Of a DNA stretch of 64,000 bases, positions 25,422 through 34,800 are shown piece after piece. Each line of letters starts with the position of its first letter. Positions within the stretch are counted from its first letter, which is position 1. Under the pieces are notes generated by a model. The model worked only from the letters and a program-made list of their open reading frames with translations, had not been told where the DNA came from and did no database searches. Source of the stretch: Neolewinella aquimaris (GTDB taxonomy: Bacteria > Bacteroidota > Bacteroidia > Chitinophagales > Saprospiraceae); assembly GCF_014197245.1 (NCBI RefSeq), contig NZ_JACIFF010000004.1, positions 191,548-255,547 of the forward strand, written 5' to 3'. The position numbers were made by a program, and so were the translations under genes.

Positions 25422-25973
25422 CTAGAATCTGCCGCCCATAGTCAGGATAAAGGCATTCGTTCGGGTAATTTCCAGCGGGTCTTCACCCAGATTCCAGTAG
25501 TACTGCCCGCCCACCGTCACGGTACCGAGGTAGAGGGTGAGCCCGCCGCGTGCCGCCCAGTCGACCCCGCGATCATCGCCGGCCGGGTCATCTCCCCAGA
25601 ACATACCCGGCACTACCGCGGCATGGAAGACCAAATTCAGATCAAAATCAGCGGCAAGGATTCGGTAGGCCGCCCCCAGAGGAAGGGAGAGGCGGTGGTC
25701 GCTGTATGCGCGGCCCGCTTGGTTTTCGTAGGTATTCGGACGGTAGGCGATTCCGGCGAGGGGAGCAAGTTGCCCGGCCCCGAACAGCAGGTCGACGCCC
25801 GCCAGCAGGTGATCGCCGGTATACGTTTCAAAGATGTCGGTCGGCCCCGGGAGCTGTACTTCCTGGCTGCCGGTTGCTAGTCCGATGTAGGGGTTAACTT
25901 CAATTTGCGCGAACGCGGGAGCGGTGAAAATCAGCCAAAAAGCAAGCGAGGTCAGGTAGCGAAGGGGGATCAT
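25422..25973 (-). CDS. Small outer-membrane beta-barrel-like protein
   Basis: A 183-residue protein with a signal peptide (to about residue 22, ending APAFAQ). Its mature part looks like successive amphipathic strands: IEVNPYIGLATGS, HLLAGVDLLFGAG, HRLSLPLGAAYRI and GGLTLYLGTVTVGGQYYW. The last residues, AFILTMGGRF, end in phenylalanine as barrel proteins do. It is divergent from porV with a 190-base gap. An OmpX/OmpW-size barrel is likely; no specific function is visible. Confidence 0.7.
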   Translation of the reverse strand: MIPLRYLTSLAFWLIFTAPAFAQIEVNPYIGLATGSQEVQLPGPTDIFETYTGDHLLAGVDLLFGAGQLAPLAGIAYRPNTYENQAGRAYSDHRLSLPLGAAYRILAADFDLNLVFHAAVVPGMFWGDDPAGDDRGVDWAARGGLTLYLGTVTVGGQYYWNLGEDPLEITRTNAFILTMGGRF

Positions 25974-26163
25974 TGCGGGGTGGATTGAGAACCGGTTGGA
26001 CTAGCTGAACGTACTTTCGCACGCCCGACGTTGGGTCGGCCGGGCAATTTCTAATTTTTTGCAAAAAATAAGGCGGGTACACAATACGTTCCTTAGCCAG
26101 TAACTACACCCGTAAACTGCGGAGGCCAAGGGCCCCGACCTGTACTGGAATCTTAATCAACCT

Positions 26164-27366
26164 ATGCAACAACTACTCCCCAAACTCATCGCCGTGGCCG
26201 TTCTCTGCGGTTTCGGACTGAACGTCAACGCCCAGCGCGCCTGCCAGGAAGGCCCCGATGGCTCAAGCGTACAACCCGGTACCGGCGCACCCTGCGTGAA
26301 TACGGTAGTCTCGGCCGTCCCCTTCCTCCGGATCAACCCCGACGCCCGCGGCGGCGCGATGGGCGATGCCGGTGTTGCCCTCAGCCCGGACGCCAATGCC
26401 CTCCACTACAACGCCAGCCGACTCGCCTTTTCGGAGCAGGATATGGCACTGGGTGCCACCTACACCCCCTGGTTGCAGGCCCTCGGCCTCAATGACGTAT
26501 ACCTGGCATACCTCGGTGGATTTAAAAAACTGGGCGACAACCAGGCCGTCGCCGCCAGCCTCCGCTACTTCAGCCTCGGCGATATCCAGTACACCGACGA
26601 CAACAACACCCCCCTCGGTACGGGCAAACCCAATGAGTTTGAGATCGCGCTGGCCTACACCCGCCTCCTCTCCGAAAACTTCGGCCTCTCCATCACCGGT
26701 AAGTACATCAACTCGAACCTGGCCTCGGGCCAGCAGTCGGGCGGACAGATCATCGAGGTGGGTCAAGCCATTGCGGCCGACATCGGAGCCAACTTCCGCA
26801 GCGAGCCCCTCGGCCCCAGTGGCAACATCCTCTCCGTTGGTGCAGCCATCACGAACATCGGAAACAAGATCACCTACACCCAGGATACGATCCGCGATTT
26901 TCTGCCCGCCAACCTCGGGATCGGCGCGGCCTACACCTTCAATCTGGATCAGTACAACCAAATTACCATTACCGCCGAAACGAACAAGCTGCTCGTGCCT
27001 ACCCCCTGCGACGGTACCTCCAAGTGTAAACAGACCCAGACGGAGATCAACAACCAGTCGCCGATCAGTGGCATCTTCAGCAGCTTCAGTGATGCGCCCG
27101 ACGGATTCAGCGAAGAACTGCGGGAATTCAACTTCAGCATCGGGGCGGAATACTGGTACGCCGAGCAATTCGCCCTGCGCGCCGGCTATTTCCACGAAGA
27201 CCAGACCAAGGGTGGCCGCCGCTACCTCACCGCCGGTCTCGGACTGAAGTACAATATTTTCGGAATCAACCTGAGCTACCTCGTCCCCACCGGCAACCAA
27301 CGCAATCCGCTCGACAACACGCTGCGGTTCAGCGTCCTCTTCGATTTCGGTGCAAACCCGGAATAA
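26164..27366 (+). CDS. porV: Type IX secretion outer-membrane protein PorV
   Basis: A 400-residue FadL-like barrel that shuttles T9SS cargo from the translocon to the attachment complex. A signal peptide (1-24, ending NVNAQ) is followed by the hallmark SAVPFLRINPDARGGAMGDA (about 50-69) and GVALSPDANALHYN. Strands such as YLAYLGGFKKLGDNQAVAAS and a C-terminal FSVLFDFGANPE follow. The protein would be needed to deliver the six T9SS-tail proteins encoded in this window. No other T9SS component gene is adjacent, so it stands alone. A long antisense frame over it is a shadow. Confidence 0.93.
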   Translation: MQQLLPKLIAVAVLCGFGLNVNAQRACQEGPDGSSVQPGTGAPCVNTVVSAVPFLRINPDARGGAMGDAGVALSPDANALHYNASRLAFSEQDMALGATYTPWLQALGLNDVYLAYLGGFKKLGDNQAVAASLRYFSLGDIQYTDDNNTPLGTGKPNEFEIALAYTRLLSENFGLSITGKYINSNLASGQQSGGQIIEVGQAIAADIGANFRSEPLGPSGNILSVGAAITNIGNKITYTQDTIRDFLPANLGIGAAYTFNLDQYNQITITAETNKLLVPTPCDGTSKCKQTQTEINNQSPISGIFSSFSDAPDGFSEELREFNFSIGAEYWYAEQFALRAGYFHEDQTKGGRRYLTAGLGLKYNIFGINLSYLVPTGNQRNPLDNTLRFSVLFDFGANPE

Positions 27367-27421
27367 AGATCGGATACCGGCCAATTCCCCACCCATGGGG
27401 TATAAGCGCGAAATCATGGGG

Positions 27422-27436
27422 TTGCAACGTTAAATT
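27422..27436. promoter_or_regulatory. 15-base motif shared with the LytTR regulator upstream region
   Basis: TTGCAACGTTAAATT occurs here and identically at 63590-63604, both times in a non-coding stretch and about 50 bases before a promoter-like -7 sequence. The core AACGTT is palindromic. Role unknown. Confidence 0.3.
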
Positions 27437-27445
27437 TTTTAGCAG

Positions 27446-27578
27446 TTGACAATATTTATGGCCCGATGACCGTATATTGCAGCAGACAAACGGCCCCGGG
27501 GCCGCAGTCGACAAGAATTTTTATAACTGGGGTTTAGTTCAGGAAAGGTGTGGCACGTGTGCCACGCCTTTCTCTTTT
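27446..27578 (+). ncRNA. Possible small RNA between porV and the DUF1015 gene
   Basis: TTGACA (27446-27451) and TATATT (27473-27478) form a promoter-like pair with a wide 21-base spacing. About 60 bases later there is a strong intrinsic terminator (27544-27578). The predicted transcript, from about 27485, contains the palindrome CGGCCCCGGGGCCG and has no open frame. It could equally be the end of the porV 3' untranslated region. Confidence 0.3.
27544..27578 (+). terminator. Strong intrinsic terminator downstream of porV
   Basis: AAAGGTGTGGCAC (27544-27556) pairs with GTGCCACGCCTTT (27559-27571) over 13 bp with one T-G wobble and a two-base loop, then CTCTTTT. Confidence 0.75.
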
Positions 27579-27579
27579 A

Positions 27580-27587
27580 TATATTTG
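27580..27587 (+). promoter_or_regulatory. Promoter -7 box of the DUF1015 gene
   Basis: TATATTTG, an exact match, 14 bases before the ATG at 27602. It supports ATG over the in-frame GTG at 27548, which lies inside the terminator. Confidence 0.55.
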
Positions 27588-27601
27588 GGCAACTTCGTAG
27601 C

Positions 27602-28639
27602 ATGCCCCAACTGCTTCCCTTTCCCCAGTACCATCGCCCACCCGGTGAGGCGGTAACGGAACTTCCGGTTACCCGCAATGGCATCCGCTCGCTCACCCCC
27701 CTCCCCTTCGAGCAACAGAACGGCCCCAGCTTTCCCTTTCTACGGATAAGCGACACGCACAACGGGCATACGGTCCGGGGAGTCGCCGGCCTTTTGCCCG
27801 CCACCTACTTCGGCAACGGCACCGTGCGGCCCCACGAAAATACCCTCCTCGGACGACTGGAGCGACAGCGACGGCTGATCCGCACGGACGACGGAGCCCT
27901 CGGGAAGCCCGTCCTCCTTACCGTACCCTCCCTGAAGGAGTGGTGGAGCACCCACACGGAGGAACCAAGCGGGCAGGTCCTCCACTACCACAACAAGCGG
28001 TATCGCTACGCCCTCTCCGGCGGCTACCGGGGCCCCTCCGTGGATCTGCAGGAGATGGGCTCGCTGGTTATTGCCGACGGACACCACCGAGCCTATACGC
28101 ACGCGGCGCTGGCCGTGGAGGGACTCTCTTCCTGCAACCACATTCCCGTCGTCATCATCGGGGCGGATGAGCTCCGCATCGGCACCTTCATGCGCGTGAT
28201 CGACGGCATCCAGAGCCCTGAAGAGCTACTGCGTCGGTTGGCCCCACACTTTAGCATTACCCAGCTGGCCGATCCCGTACCGGTCGATTGCGGGGGGGAC
28301 TGGCTGCTCAGCTACCGTGAAGCACATTATTTGCTGCGCAGGAAGGAGCAGACCGTCGGGCAGACCGACTCCGGATGGCTGAACGCCACCATCCTTGCTC
28401 CCGTGTTCGGGATCACCGATGTCCGCGCCGATATTCGCCTGGCCTACCTGGAGTGTCCCCGCCTGGTAGACGGAGTCTTTCAAATGCCCCCCGAACTTCA
28501 GTCTAAGATCAAACTGATCGGGCGCCCCATTCTACGGGAACGATTCTTCAGCGAAGTAGCCGCCGGCAGGACCCTCCCCCCCAAAAGCACCCGCTTCGAA
28601 CCCCGCGTCCCCAGTGGTCTCCTGGTATGGATCCCCTAA
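27602..28639 (+). CDS. DUF1015-family protein
   Basis: A 345-residue conserved protein of the DUF1015 family, whose biochemical role is not established to my knowledge. Hallmarks seen are VRPHENTLLGRLERQRRL near residue 75, the SLVIADGHHRAYTHAAL motif near 155 and the C-terminal LPPKSTRFEPRVPSGLLVW. The last corresponds to the family ending PPKSTYFYPK...SGL. No signal peptide or membrane segment is present, so it is cytoplasmic. It has its own -7 box and is convergent with the LolE-type gene across a low-complexity pyrimidine tract. The start was set at the first ATG after the promoter. Confidence 0.82.
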   Translation: MPQLLPFPQYHRPPGEAVTELPVTRNGIRSLTPLPFEQQNGPSFPFLRISDTHNGHTVRGVAGLLPATYFGNGTVRPHENTLLGRLERQRRLIRTDDGALGKPVLLTVPSLKEWWSTHTEEPSGQVLHYHNKRYRYALSGGYRGPSVDLQEMGSLVIADGHHRAYTHAALAVEGLSSCNHIPVVIIGADELRIGTFMRVIDGIQSPEELLRRLAPHFSITQLADPVPVDCGGDWLLSYREAHYLLRRKEQTVGQTDSGWLNATILAPVFGITDVRADIRLAYLECPRLVDGVFQMPPELQSKIKLIGRPILRERFFSEVAAGRTLPPKSTRFEPRVPSGLLVWIP

Positions 28640-28709
28640 TCCCTCAACCCCCTCAATCCCTCACCCCTTCAATCCCTCACCCCTCCACCCCTCCACCCCT
28701 CCACCCCCT
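28640..28709. repeat. Low-complexity pyrimidine-rich tract between convergent genes
   Basis: About 70 bases almost free of guanine, built from short irregular repeats such as CCCTCAATC and CACCCCTC. It spans from the DUF1015 stop to the stop of the LolE-type gene. Confidence 0.7.
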
Positions 28710-30030
28710 ACTTAAACCGGATCGCCTTCACCGGATCGATCTTGGTCACGAGGTAAGAGGGAAGGATAAGAAACAGTAAAATGACCACGAAGGTGCCTAC
28801 GTTCAGCCCAATGATCGTGAGCCACTCCAAGCGAATGGGAGCGACGGCGAGGTAGTAACTCTCTTCGTCGAGCTGCACGATGCCGAAGGTTTTCTGCACC
28901 CACGCCAGCCCGAGCCCGATGAGGTTACCGAGCAGCAGTCCGACTATTACGATGAAGCCGGCGTAGTACAGGAAAATTTTGCGAATATTCCAGTTGTCCT
29001 GACCGAGGGCCTTTAACGTACCGATCATATTGGTGCGCTCGAGAATGAGGATGAGCAGGGCGGTCATCATATTGATGACGGCGACCAGGACCACCAGGAT
29101 GAGGATGATGATGCCGTTGTAGTCCTGAATGTCGAGCCAGTTAAAGAGCTCACGCAGCTTATTGCGGATGCTGTCGGCGTAGAGGTCCTGGGGCAGGACG
29201 TCGTAGTGGATGTAGTTGGAAAATGCGTCGAGGTCATCGATGTCGTCGAGCGCCACCTCGAAGCCGCCCACCTCATCGTCGCGCCAGTTGAGCAACCGGC
29301 GCAATTGCTTGATGTCGACAATGGCGAATTTGCTGTCGTACTCCTCCAGGCCGGTCTTGTAAATGCCGCCCACGGTGAAGGCCCGGGTCTTTTCTTCCCG
29401 CAGCCCGCTGAAGTACACGAAATCGACGCGGTCGCCCACCCCGATCTTGAGGCGGCGGGCGGTGCTGTTGGAGATCAGAATGGTGCGCGAGGTGGAATCG
29501 GGGGTGACTTCGAGGCGGTCTCCCTCGATAAGGTACTGGTCGAAATCCGACCAGGCGAAATCTTCGGCGATGCCCTTGAGCACCAGGGGCTCGGTGTCCG
29601 CCAGGCGCTCGCCCTCGTGAAAAACGGAGATGATGCCCGGCAGCAGGATGAACTGTTGGATGTGGCGGATGCCGCCCCGGGTCGTTTTTTCTTCCACTTG
29701 CTCACCACCGAAGGGATCGTTGAACTCCCGATACACGATGGAGCCGGTTTCTTTCAGCCCGGGATAAAAATCCTGTTTGGTGCTGATGGGGTAATCCGAC
29801 GTCAACATGATGTCGTTGGCCGCCCGCTCCTCGGTGATGTGGATGTGGCCCCAGAAGCCGAATATTTTGACCGAGATTTCCGTTTTGAAGCCGGAGATCA
29901 GGGCGCTGGCCAGTACCATGGTTGCCATCGAGATCGCTACGGCCACTACCGCGATACCGATGATGGTGCGGCTGATGGAGCGCCCGCCACCCTTGGCGAC
30001 TCCCCGGGCCAGGAACAGGGGTAAATTCAT
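28708..30030 (-). CDS. LolC/LolE-type ABC transporter permease (FtsX fold)
   Basis: A 440-residue inner-membrane permease of the MacB/FtsX/LolCE superfamily, probably part of the lipoprotein-release system that moves lipoproteins toward the outer membrane. The N-terminus MNLPLFLARGVAKGGGRSIS leads into a first helix (about 24-47). A large periplasmic domain follows (about 50-295), then three helices near 305-330, 355-378 and 405-427, with the typical GTLKALGQDNWNIRKIFLYY between them and a final LVTKIDPVKAIRFK. ATG at 30030 is chosen; the frame stays open to 31077, but that extension lies antisense to tyrS and both promoters. No ATPase gene is adjacent. Confidence 0.88.
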   Translation of the reverse strand: MNLPLFLARGVAKGGGRSISRTIIGIAVVAVAISMATMVLASALISGFKTEISVKIFGFWGHIHITEERAANDIMLTSDYPISTKQDFYPGLKETGSIVYREFNDPFGGEQVEEKTTRGGIRHIQQFILLPGIISVFHEGERLADTEPLVLKGIAEDFAWSDFDQYLIEGDRLEVTPDSTSRTILISNSTARRLKIGVGDRVDFVYFSGLREEKTRAFTVGGIYKTGLEEYDSKFAIVDIKQLRRLLNWRDDEVGGFEVALDDIDDLDAFSNYIHYDVLPQDLYADSIRNKLRELFNWLDIQDYNGIIILILVVLVAVINMMTALLILILERTNMIGTLKALGQDNWNIRKIFLYYAGFIVIVGLLLGNLIGLGLAWVQKTFGIVQLDEESYYLAVAPIRLEWLTIIGLNVGTFVVILLFLILPSYLVTKIDPVKAIRFK

Positions 30031-30036
30031 AGGGAT

Positions 30037-30044
30037 CAAAGATA
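30037..30044 (-). promoter_or_regulatory. Promoter -7 box of the LolE-type gene
   Basis: TATCTTTG on the minus strand, an exact match, six bases from the ATG at 30030, which implies a leaderless or nearly leaderless mRNA. Confidence 0.5.
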
Positions 30045-30077
30045 AAGCCAATCCGCCCAGCTTTCCCGGAACGGACC

Positions 30078-30109
30078 TTGCACCCGCGCCCCCGCCCACC
30101 CTATATTTG
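30078..30109 (+). promoter_or_regulatory. Promoter of tyrS
   Basis: TTG (30078-30080), 21 bases, then TATATTTG (30102-30109), an exact -7 match. It lies 44 bases before the tyrS ATG, between the divergent genes. Confidence 0.6.
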
Positions 30110-30153
30110 CCGCCCCAACCGAAAACGCAGACCCCCGCAACCCCACCCCACTT

Positions 30154-31440
30154 ATGGATTTCATCGCCGAACTCGAATGGCGTGGCATGCTCCACCAGCT
30201 TACCCCCGGCATCCGGGAACACCTCCGGGAGCCACGGCGGGCCTACATCGGCTTTGACCCCACGGCCCCCTCGCTTACCATCGGCAACTACGTGCAGATC
30301 ATGTTGCTGCTGCACTGGATGCGGGCCGGCCACCACGCGGTCGTGCTCTTCGGCGGTGCCACCGGACGCATCGGCGACCCCAGCGGACGGGACAAGGAGC
30401 GGGAAATGAAGTCCTACGAAGAACTCGACGACAATCTGAGCCACCAACAACAACAAATGGAACGGCTGCTGGGCGGGAACGCGGGAGCAATGAGCGTCGT
30501 GAACAACCTGGACTTTTACCAGGACATGAACGTGCTGCGCTTCCTGCGCGATGTGGGCCAGACGCTGACCGTGAGCTACATGATGGGTAAAGACAGCGTG
30601 CAGAAACGGCTCGACAGCGGCATGACCTTCACCGAGCTGAGCTACCAGCTGCTGCAGGGCTACGACTTTCAGCTGCTGTACGCCGACCACGGGGTGACCG
30701 TGCAGATGGGCGGATCGGACCAGTGGGGCAACATCACCAGCGGCACCGAATTCGTGCGCCGTAACCTGGAGGGGAAGGCCTTTGCCGTGACCACTCCCCT
30801 GCTCACGAAAGCGGACGGCACCAAGTTCGGCAAGAGTGCCGAGGGCAACATCTGGCTCGACGAAGAACTGACCAGCCCCTACGATTTTTACCAGTTCTGG
30901 CTGCGCAGCGACGATGCCGACGTACCGACCTACCTGAAGTACTTCTCCCTGCGCGGTAGGGAGGAAGTGCTGGCGGACTGCGCCGTCGTCGAGGCTCATT
31001 TGGCCGGTGAGGATCGCTACCGGGAGATCACCGCCATCCGCACCGCCCTGGCCGCCGAACTGACCGGGCGTATTCACGGCGGGGAGGGCCTCGCTACCGC
31101 CGAACGGGTTACCAACCTGCTGTACGGACGCGGGGCCACCGCTGAGGACCTGCGCGCGCTGGACGTCCGGGCATTCCGTTCGTTGAGTGGGAACATACCG
31201 ACCTACGAACTGGACCTCAGCTTACTCCCTGCGGGAATCATGGACCTGCTGGCCGACCATACGGACATCGTGAGCAGCAAAAGCGAGGCCAAGAGGGCGG
31301 TCCAGGGCAATGCCATCAGCGTGAACAAGGAGAAAGTGAGCGAGCCGGATGCCGCCGTAACTCCGGAAATGTTGCTGCACGGACGCTACCTTTTAGTGGA
31401 GAACGGAAAGAAGAAACGGTTTTTGTTAAATCTTTCCTGA
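30154..31440 (+). CDS. tyrS: Tyrosyl-tRNA synthetase
   Basis: A 428-residue class I synthetase that charges tRNA-Tyr. The N-terminal catalytic part shows AYIGFDPTAPSLTIGNYVQI (TIGN at the HIGH position), GGATGRIGDPSGRDKER, the tyrosine-binding QLLQGYDF segment and GGSDQWGNITSG. The KMSKS-type loop reads KADGTKFGKS. A C-terminal S4-type RNA-binding domain (about 360-428) includes SSKSEAKRAVQGNAISVN. All standard regions are present. It is divergent from the LolE-type gene and followed by a 427-base AT-rich gap before the giant adhesin gene. Confidence 0.97.
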   Translation: MDFIAELEWRGMLHQLTPGIREHLREPRRAYIGFDPTAPSLTIGNYVQIMLLLHWMRAGHHAVVLFGGATGRIGDPSGRDKEREMKSYEELDDNLSHQQQQMERLLGGNAGAMSVVNNLDFYQDMNVLRFLRDVGQTLTVSYMMGKDSVQKRLDSGMTFTELSYQLLQGYDFQLLYADHGVTVQMGGSDQWGNITSGTEFVRRNLEGKAFAVTTPLLTKADGTKFGKSAEGNIWLDEELTSPYDFYQFWLRSDDADVPTYLKYFSLRGREEVLADCAVVEAHLAGEDRYREITAIRTALAAELTGRIHGGEGLATAERVTNLLYGRGATAEDLRALDVRAFRSLSGNIPTYELDLSLLPAGIMDLLADHTDIVSSKSEAKRAVQGNAISVNKEKVSEPDAAVTPEMLLHGRYLLVENGKKKRFLLNLS

Positions 31441-31867
31441 ATGCGTAGCGAACAGTGCTAGCGTATTATGTTTGTACCACCGTAGCGGAATGGTGAGGAT
31501 TTTCTCAGGATTCCACCAGTGATCTCTGCATATCAGAAAATCTCTCTACCTTACCCGTACGTTTGAATTTGATTTGATGCACCGACTCTTTTTTGGAGTA
31601 ACTACGTACACTTAATTGAAATCGATCGTCACCTTGCTAGTTCGTGACGGTTTATCCACCTTGTCTTTTCCTGTTTTCCCGTATTACTTTTTATAAGTCA
31701 CGCAAGTAATCCCGCGCCGACAACCGCTGCACGACAATCGTGCCTGGTTGTACCGGAGCCAACCTTGATCGCTCGCGCTTACAACCTGCCACCTTCCGCC
31801 CTTTAGGGCGTCTAATTTTTTATTTTTTTCTGGTCTGTTTGGCCAGGACGACACTTGAACAACACAC
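31441..31867 (+). other. AT-rich intergenic/leader region before giant adhesin A
   Basis: 427 bases without a gene, much richer in A and T than the flanks. It contains two TAnnTTTG matches (31467-31474 TATGTTTG and 31558-31565 TACGTTTG), an intrinsic-terminator-like hairpin at 31797-31829 and a small CTGG/CCAG hairpin at 31831-31847. A transcript from either box would have a long structured leader. Confidence 0.5.
31797..31829 (+). terminator. Terminator-like hairpin 39 bases upstream of adhesin A
   Basis: CGCCC-TTTA-GGGCG (31797-31810) followed by a very T-rich stretch. It may end a small upstream transcript or act as an attenuator in the leader of adhesin A. Confidence 0.5.
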
Positions 31868-34800
31868 ATGAGATTTTTCTACGCAGCATTTGCTATGCTG
31901 ATGACGCTACTATTAGCGTCATCGCCCCTCTCCCTTACGGCCCAATCTTCCCCTCCGCTCCGGTCCGCCGACGGCGAGTTAAGCGTACTGGCCAGTGGGC
32001 TCCCGGCCCTGAGTGGCTATTTTGTGGAAGCGTCGACGAACGAGCTATTCGCGATTAACATGGATGCCAACGTACCGTACTACTACGGGACGAGCTTTCG
32101 CGTGGATGCCGTGAGCTCCGACTGGAGCAGTCGTATTCTTTCCGGACTACGCATCGACGCCTCCTATTCCGGTCAGCAATGGGTCTATCCGGAACTCATA
32201 CGCGAAGGCGGCGGTGTCAGCATACGCGCTCAATCAAACACCCTGAGTCCCGCTGGCGGACAACTCCCGGTAACCCTGGGAAAGAACGAGCAGGTGGTCA
32301 TCCGGGCCGTGTGGAACGGTAGTTTTACGGTTTCCTACAGCTGGACCCTGTCGCCGGCGGGAACGGCGCAGGCCACCACCTGGATCCCCTGTGGCAACGC
32401 ATTCGTGCTGGGTCGGCCGGCCCTGGGCGCGCTCTACCGAAACAACAACAGCGACAACACCTACAGCGGAAACCTGGGTGAGGTAAGGGTGAGTACCGAT
32501 TATTCAGAGATCGTTACGGCCCCGGTTTCGAACGTCGCTCCCGTACTGGCCTCCATCGGCAACCTGAGGGTTACGGAAGGAAGATCCGGCACGTTCACCA
32601 TTCGGGCTACGGATGCGGACGCAGGCGACCAACTGACCTTCTCGATCAGCAACAACCTGCCTGCCTTTGCCTCCCTACAGGACAACGGCGACCGTACGGC
32701 TACGTTGCGCATCAATCCATCGGTGGGTGAAGCAGGATCGTACGGCTCCATCGTCGTCTCGGTGTCCGACGGTCAACTCACCAGCGAAGAAACGATCGCC
32801 ATCGTCGTAGAACCGGTTCCGGTACTGAGTTTTTCCGCAGGCTCGATCCAGGTGAATGCCCAGACGGGTGAAGCGGTGGAAAACCAGTTCGTAACCCTGA
32901 GCAGCAGCGACGGCAGCCGGCCGGCAATCACCCTGTCCGACGATCCCGATGCGTCCGAGTGGTTGGTCTTTCCGTCCGTGCCCGGCGTCGGGGAGCTGGC
33001 CTTTGGAATTCGGAACGGGCTTGCTCCCGGCTACTACAGCACCAGCATTTTTGCCATTTCCGAGGGCTACACCAGCGCAGAATTATTTATCGAACTACGG
33101 GTGACGGAAGTAAGTGGAACGCCGCGGATCACGGGGGTCTCTCCCCGCAACGGCGCCCTCAATGTGCCGACCACCACCTCGGTTTCCGCCAATGAACTTT
33201 CCCTGCCGAACGGACGGGACGGCATCTTCGGCGTCGACAACAATTCGATCGGCAACCAGACGGTGCAGCTCTTCAAGTTGCCGGGCGCAAACCTGGTTCC
33301 CACTACGGCCAACGGTACCGGCGGCGGCGACGCCATCAACCTCACGCCCTTGCTTCCTCTCGAACCCAACACCACTTACCGATTCGTGGTGGATGGAGTC
33401 CGCGACCTTACCGGGGTAGCCTTTGAACGCTTCGAATCTACCTTTACGACCAGCGCCGGAAGCACCGGCGGCGGCGGCGACCTCGACGCGGTATCCTTCA
33501 CCAATGCCGGTAACGTAGCGACCAGCGCGCTGTACACGTCGCTGACGATCGGTCCCGACGGCCTCTTTTACGGCCTCACGATCCGGGGCACCATCGACCG
33601 CTGGACCATCGCCGAAGACGGCACCCTCTCCGATAAATTTACCATCACGACCCTCACCGACATCTACGGCGAGCGTTCGGCCGTCGGCTTCACCTTTGCT
33701 CCCGGCGCTACGGCGGAGAACCTGGTCGCCTTCGTAAGCCACAGCAGCAGCAGCCTGACGAATGCGCCGGCCTGGGACAACAAGATCAGTCAGCTCCGTG
33801 GTCCCGCCCTCGGCAGTGAAGCCCTCGTGGTCACCAACTTGCCCCGTTCGCGGCGCGATCACCTGACCAACAGCATTGTATTCCGCCCCGGCGAACCCGA
33901 GGTACTCTACTTCAACCAGGGCAGCAATACGGCGGGAGGTGCCCCCGACAACAGTTGGGGCAACCGGAAGGAACGCCTGCTCTCCGCGGCCACCCTGCGC
34001 CTCGACCTGAACAAACTGCCCGAAAGTGCCTGGCCGCTCGACGCCAAGACGACGATGAACGCCGCGGCGATCAATAGCGCCGACGTCAATTCTCCCACCC
34101 TGGGCAGCGGTACCGGCACCTACGTGGAGGCCAATCAGACCTTCCCGGACGACGGAACCTACAATCCCTATTACCGGGATGCCCCCCTGACGCTCTTCGC
34201 TACCGGTGTGCGTAACGCCTACGACCTGGTTTGGCACTCCAACGGACAGTTGTACATCCCCACCAACGGCACCGCCGGTGGCAGCAATGCACCGCCCTCC
34301 CTGCACGGCGCCCGCCGCCCCGACGGCAGCTTCTATGATTACGAAGATCCATCCGGAAACTACCCCGTAGTACCCGCCGCCAACGGAAACAATACCCAGC
34401 GCGACTGGCTCTTTCGGGTCAATCCCGCTTCTGGAATCGGCTATTACGGACACCCCAACCCACTGCGGGGCGAATTCGTGCTTAACCGCGGTCCGATCGA
34501 CGTCGAGAACTATCCCGGCACGGTTATTCCGGACGTAAACTTCCGGGGCGCAGCCTTCGATTTTGAATTCAACAAGTCGCCCAACGGCGTGATCGAGTAC
34601 CGCAGCAACGCCGAGAACGGCAATCTCCGGGGTGCTCTCCTCGTGTGCCGCTATAGTGGAGGGAGTGACATTATCGCATTGGTACCGGACGGACCGAACG
34701 GAGATATCCTTACGGCGAAGACGGGCATTCCCGGCTTCACCGGGTTTACCGATCCCCTGGATATTATCGAGGATCCCACCACGGGAAATCTGTACGTGTC

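Noticed and set aside
26263-27417. 384-codon minus-strand frame over porV
   Set aside because: porV is certain on the plus strand and the antisense translation has no known motif.
28708-31077. A 789-codon minus-strand frame that would fuse a 349-residue N-terminal part to the LolE-type permease
   Set aside because: The extra part is antisense to tyrS, has no recognisable domain and would span the divergent promoters. The permease N-terminus MNLPLFLARGV at 30030 is typical.
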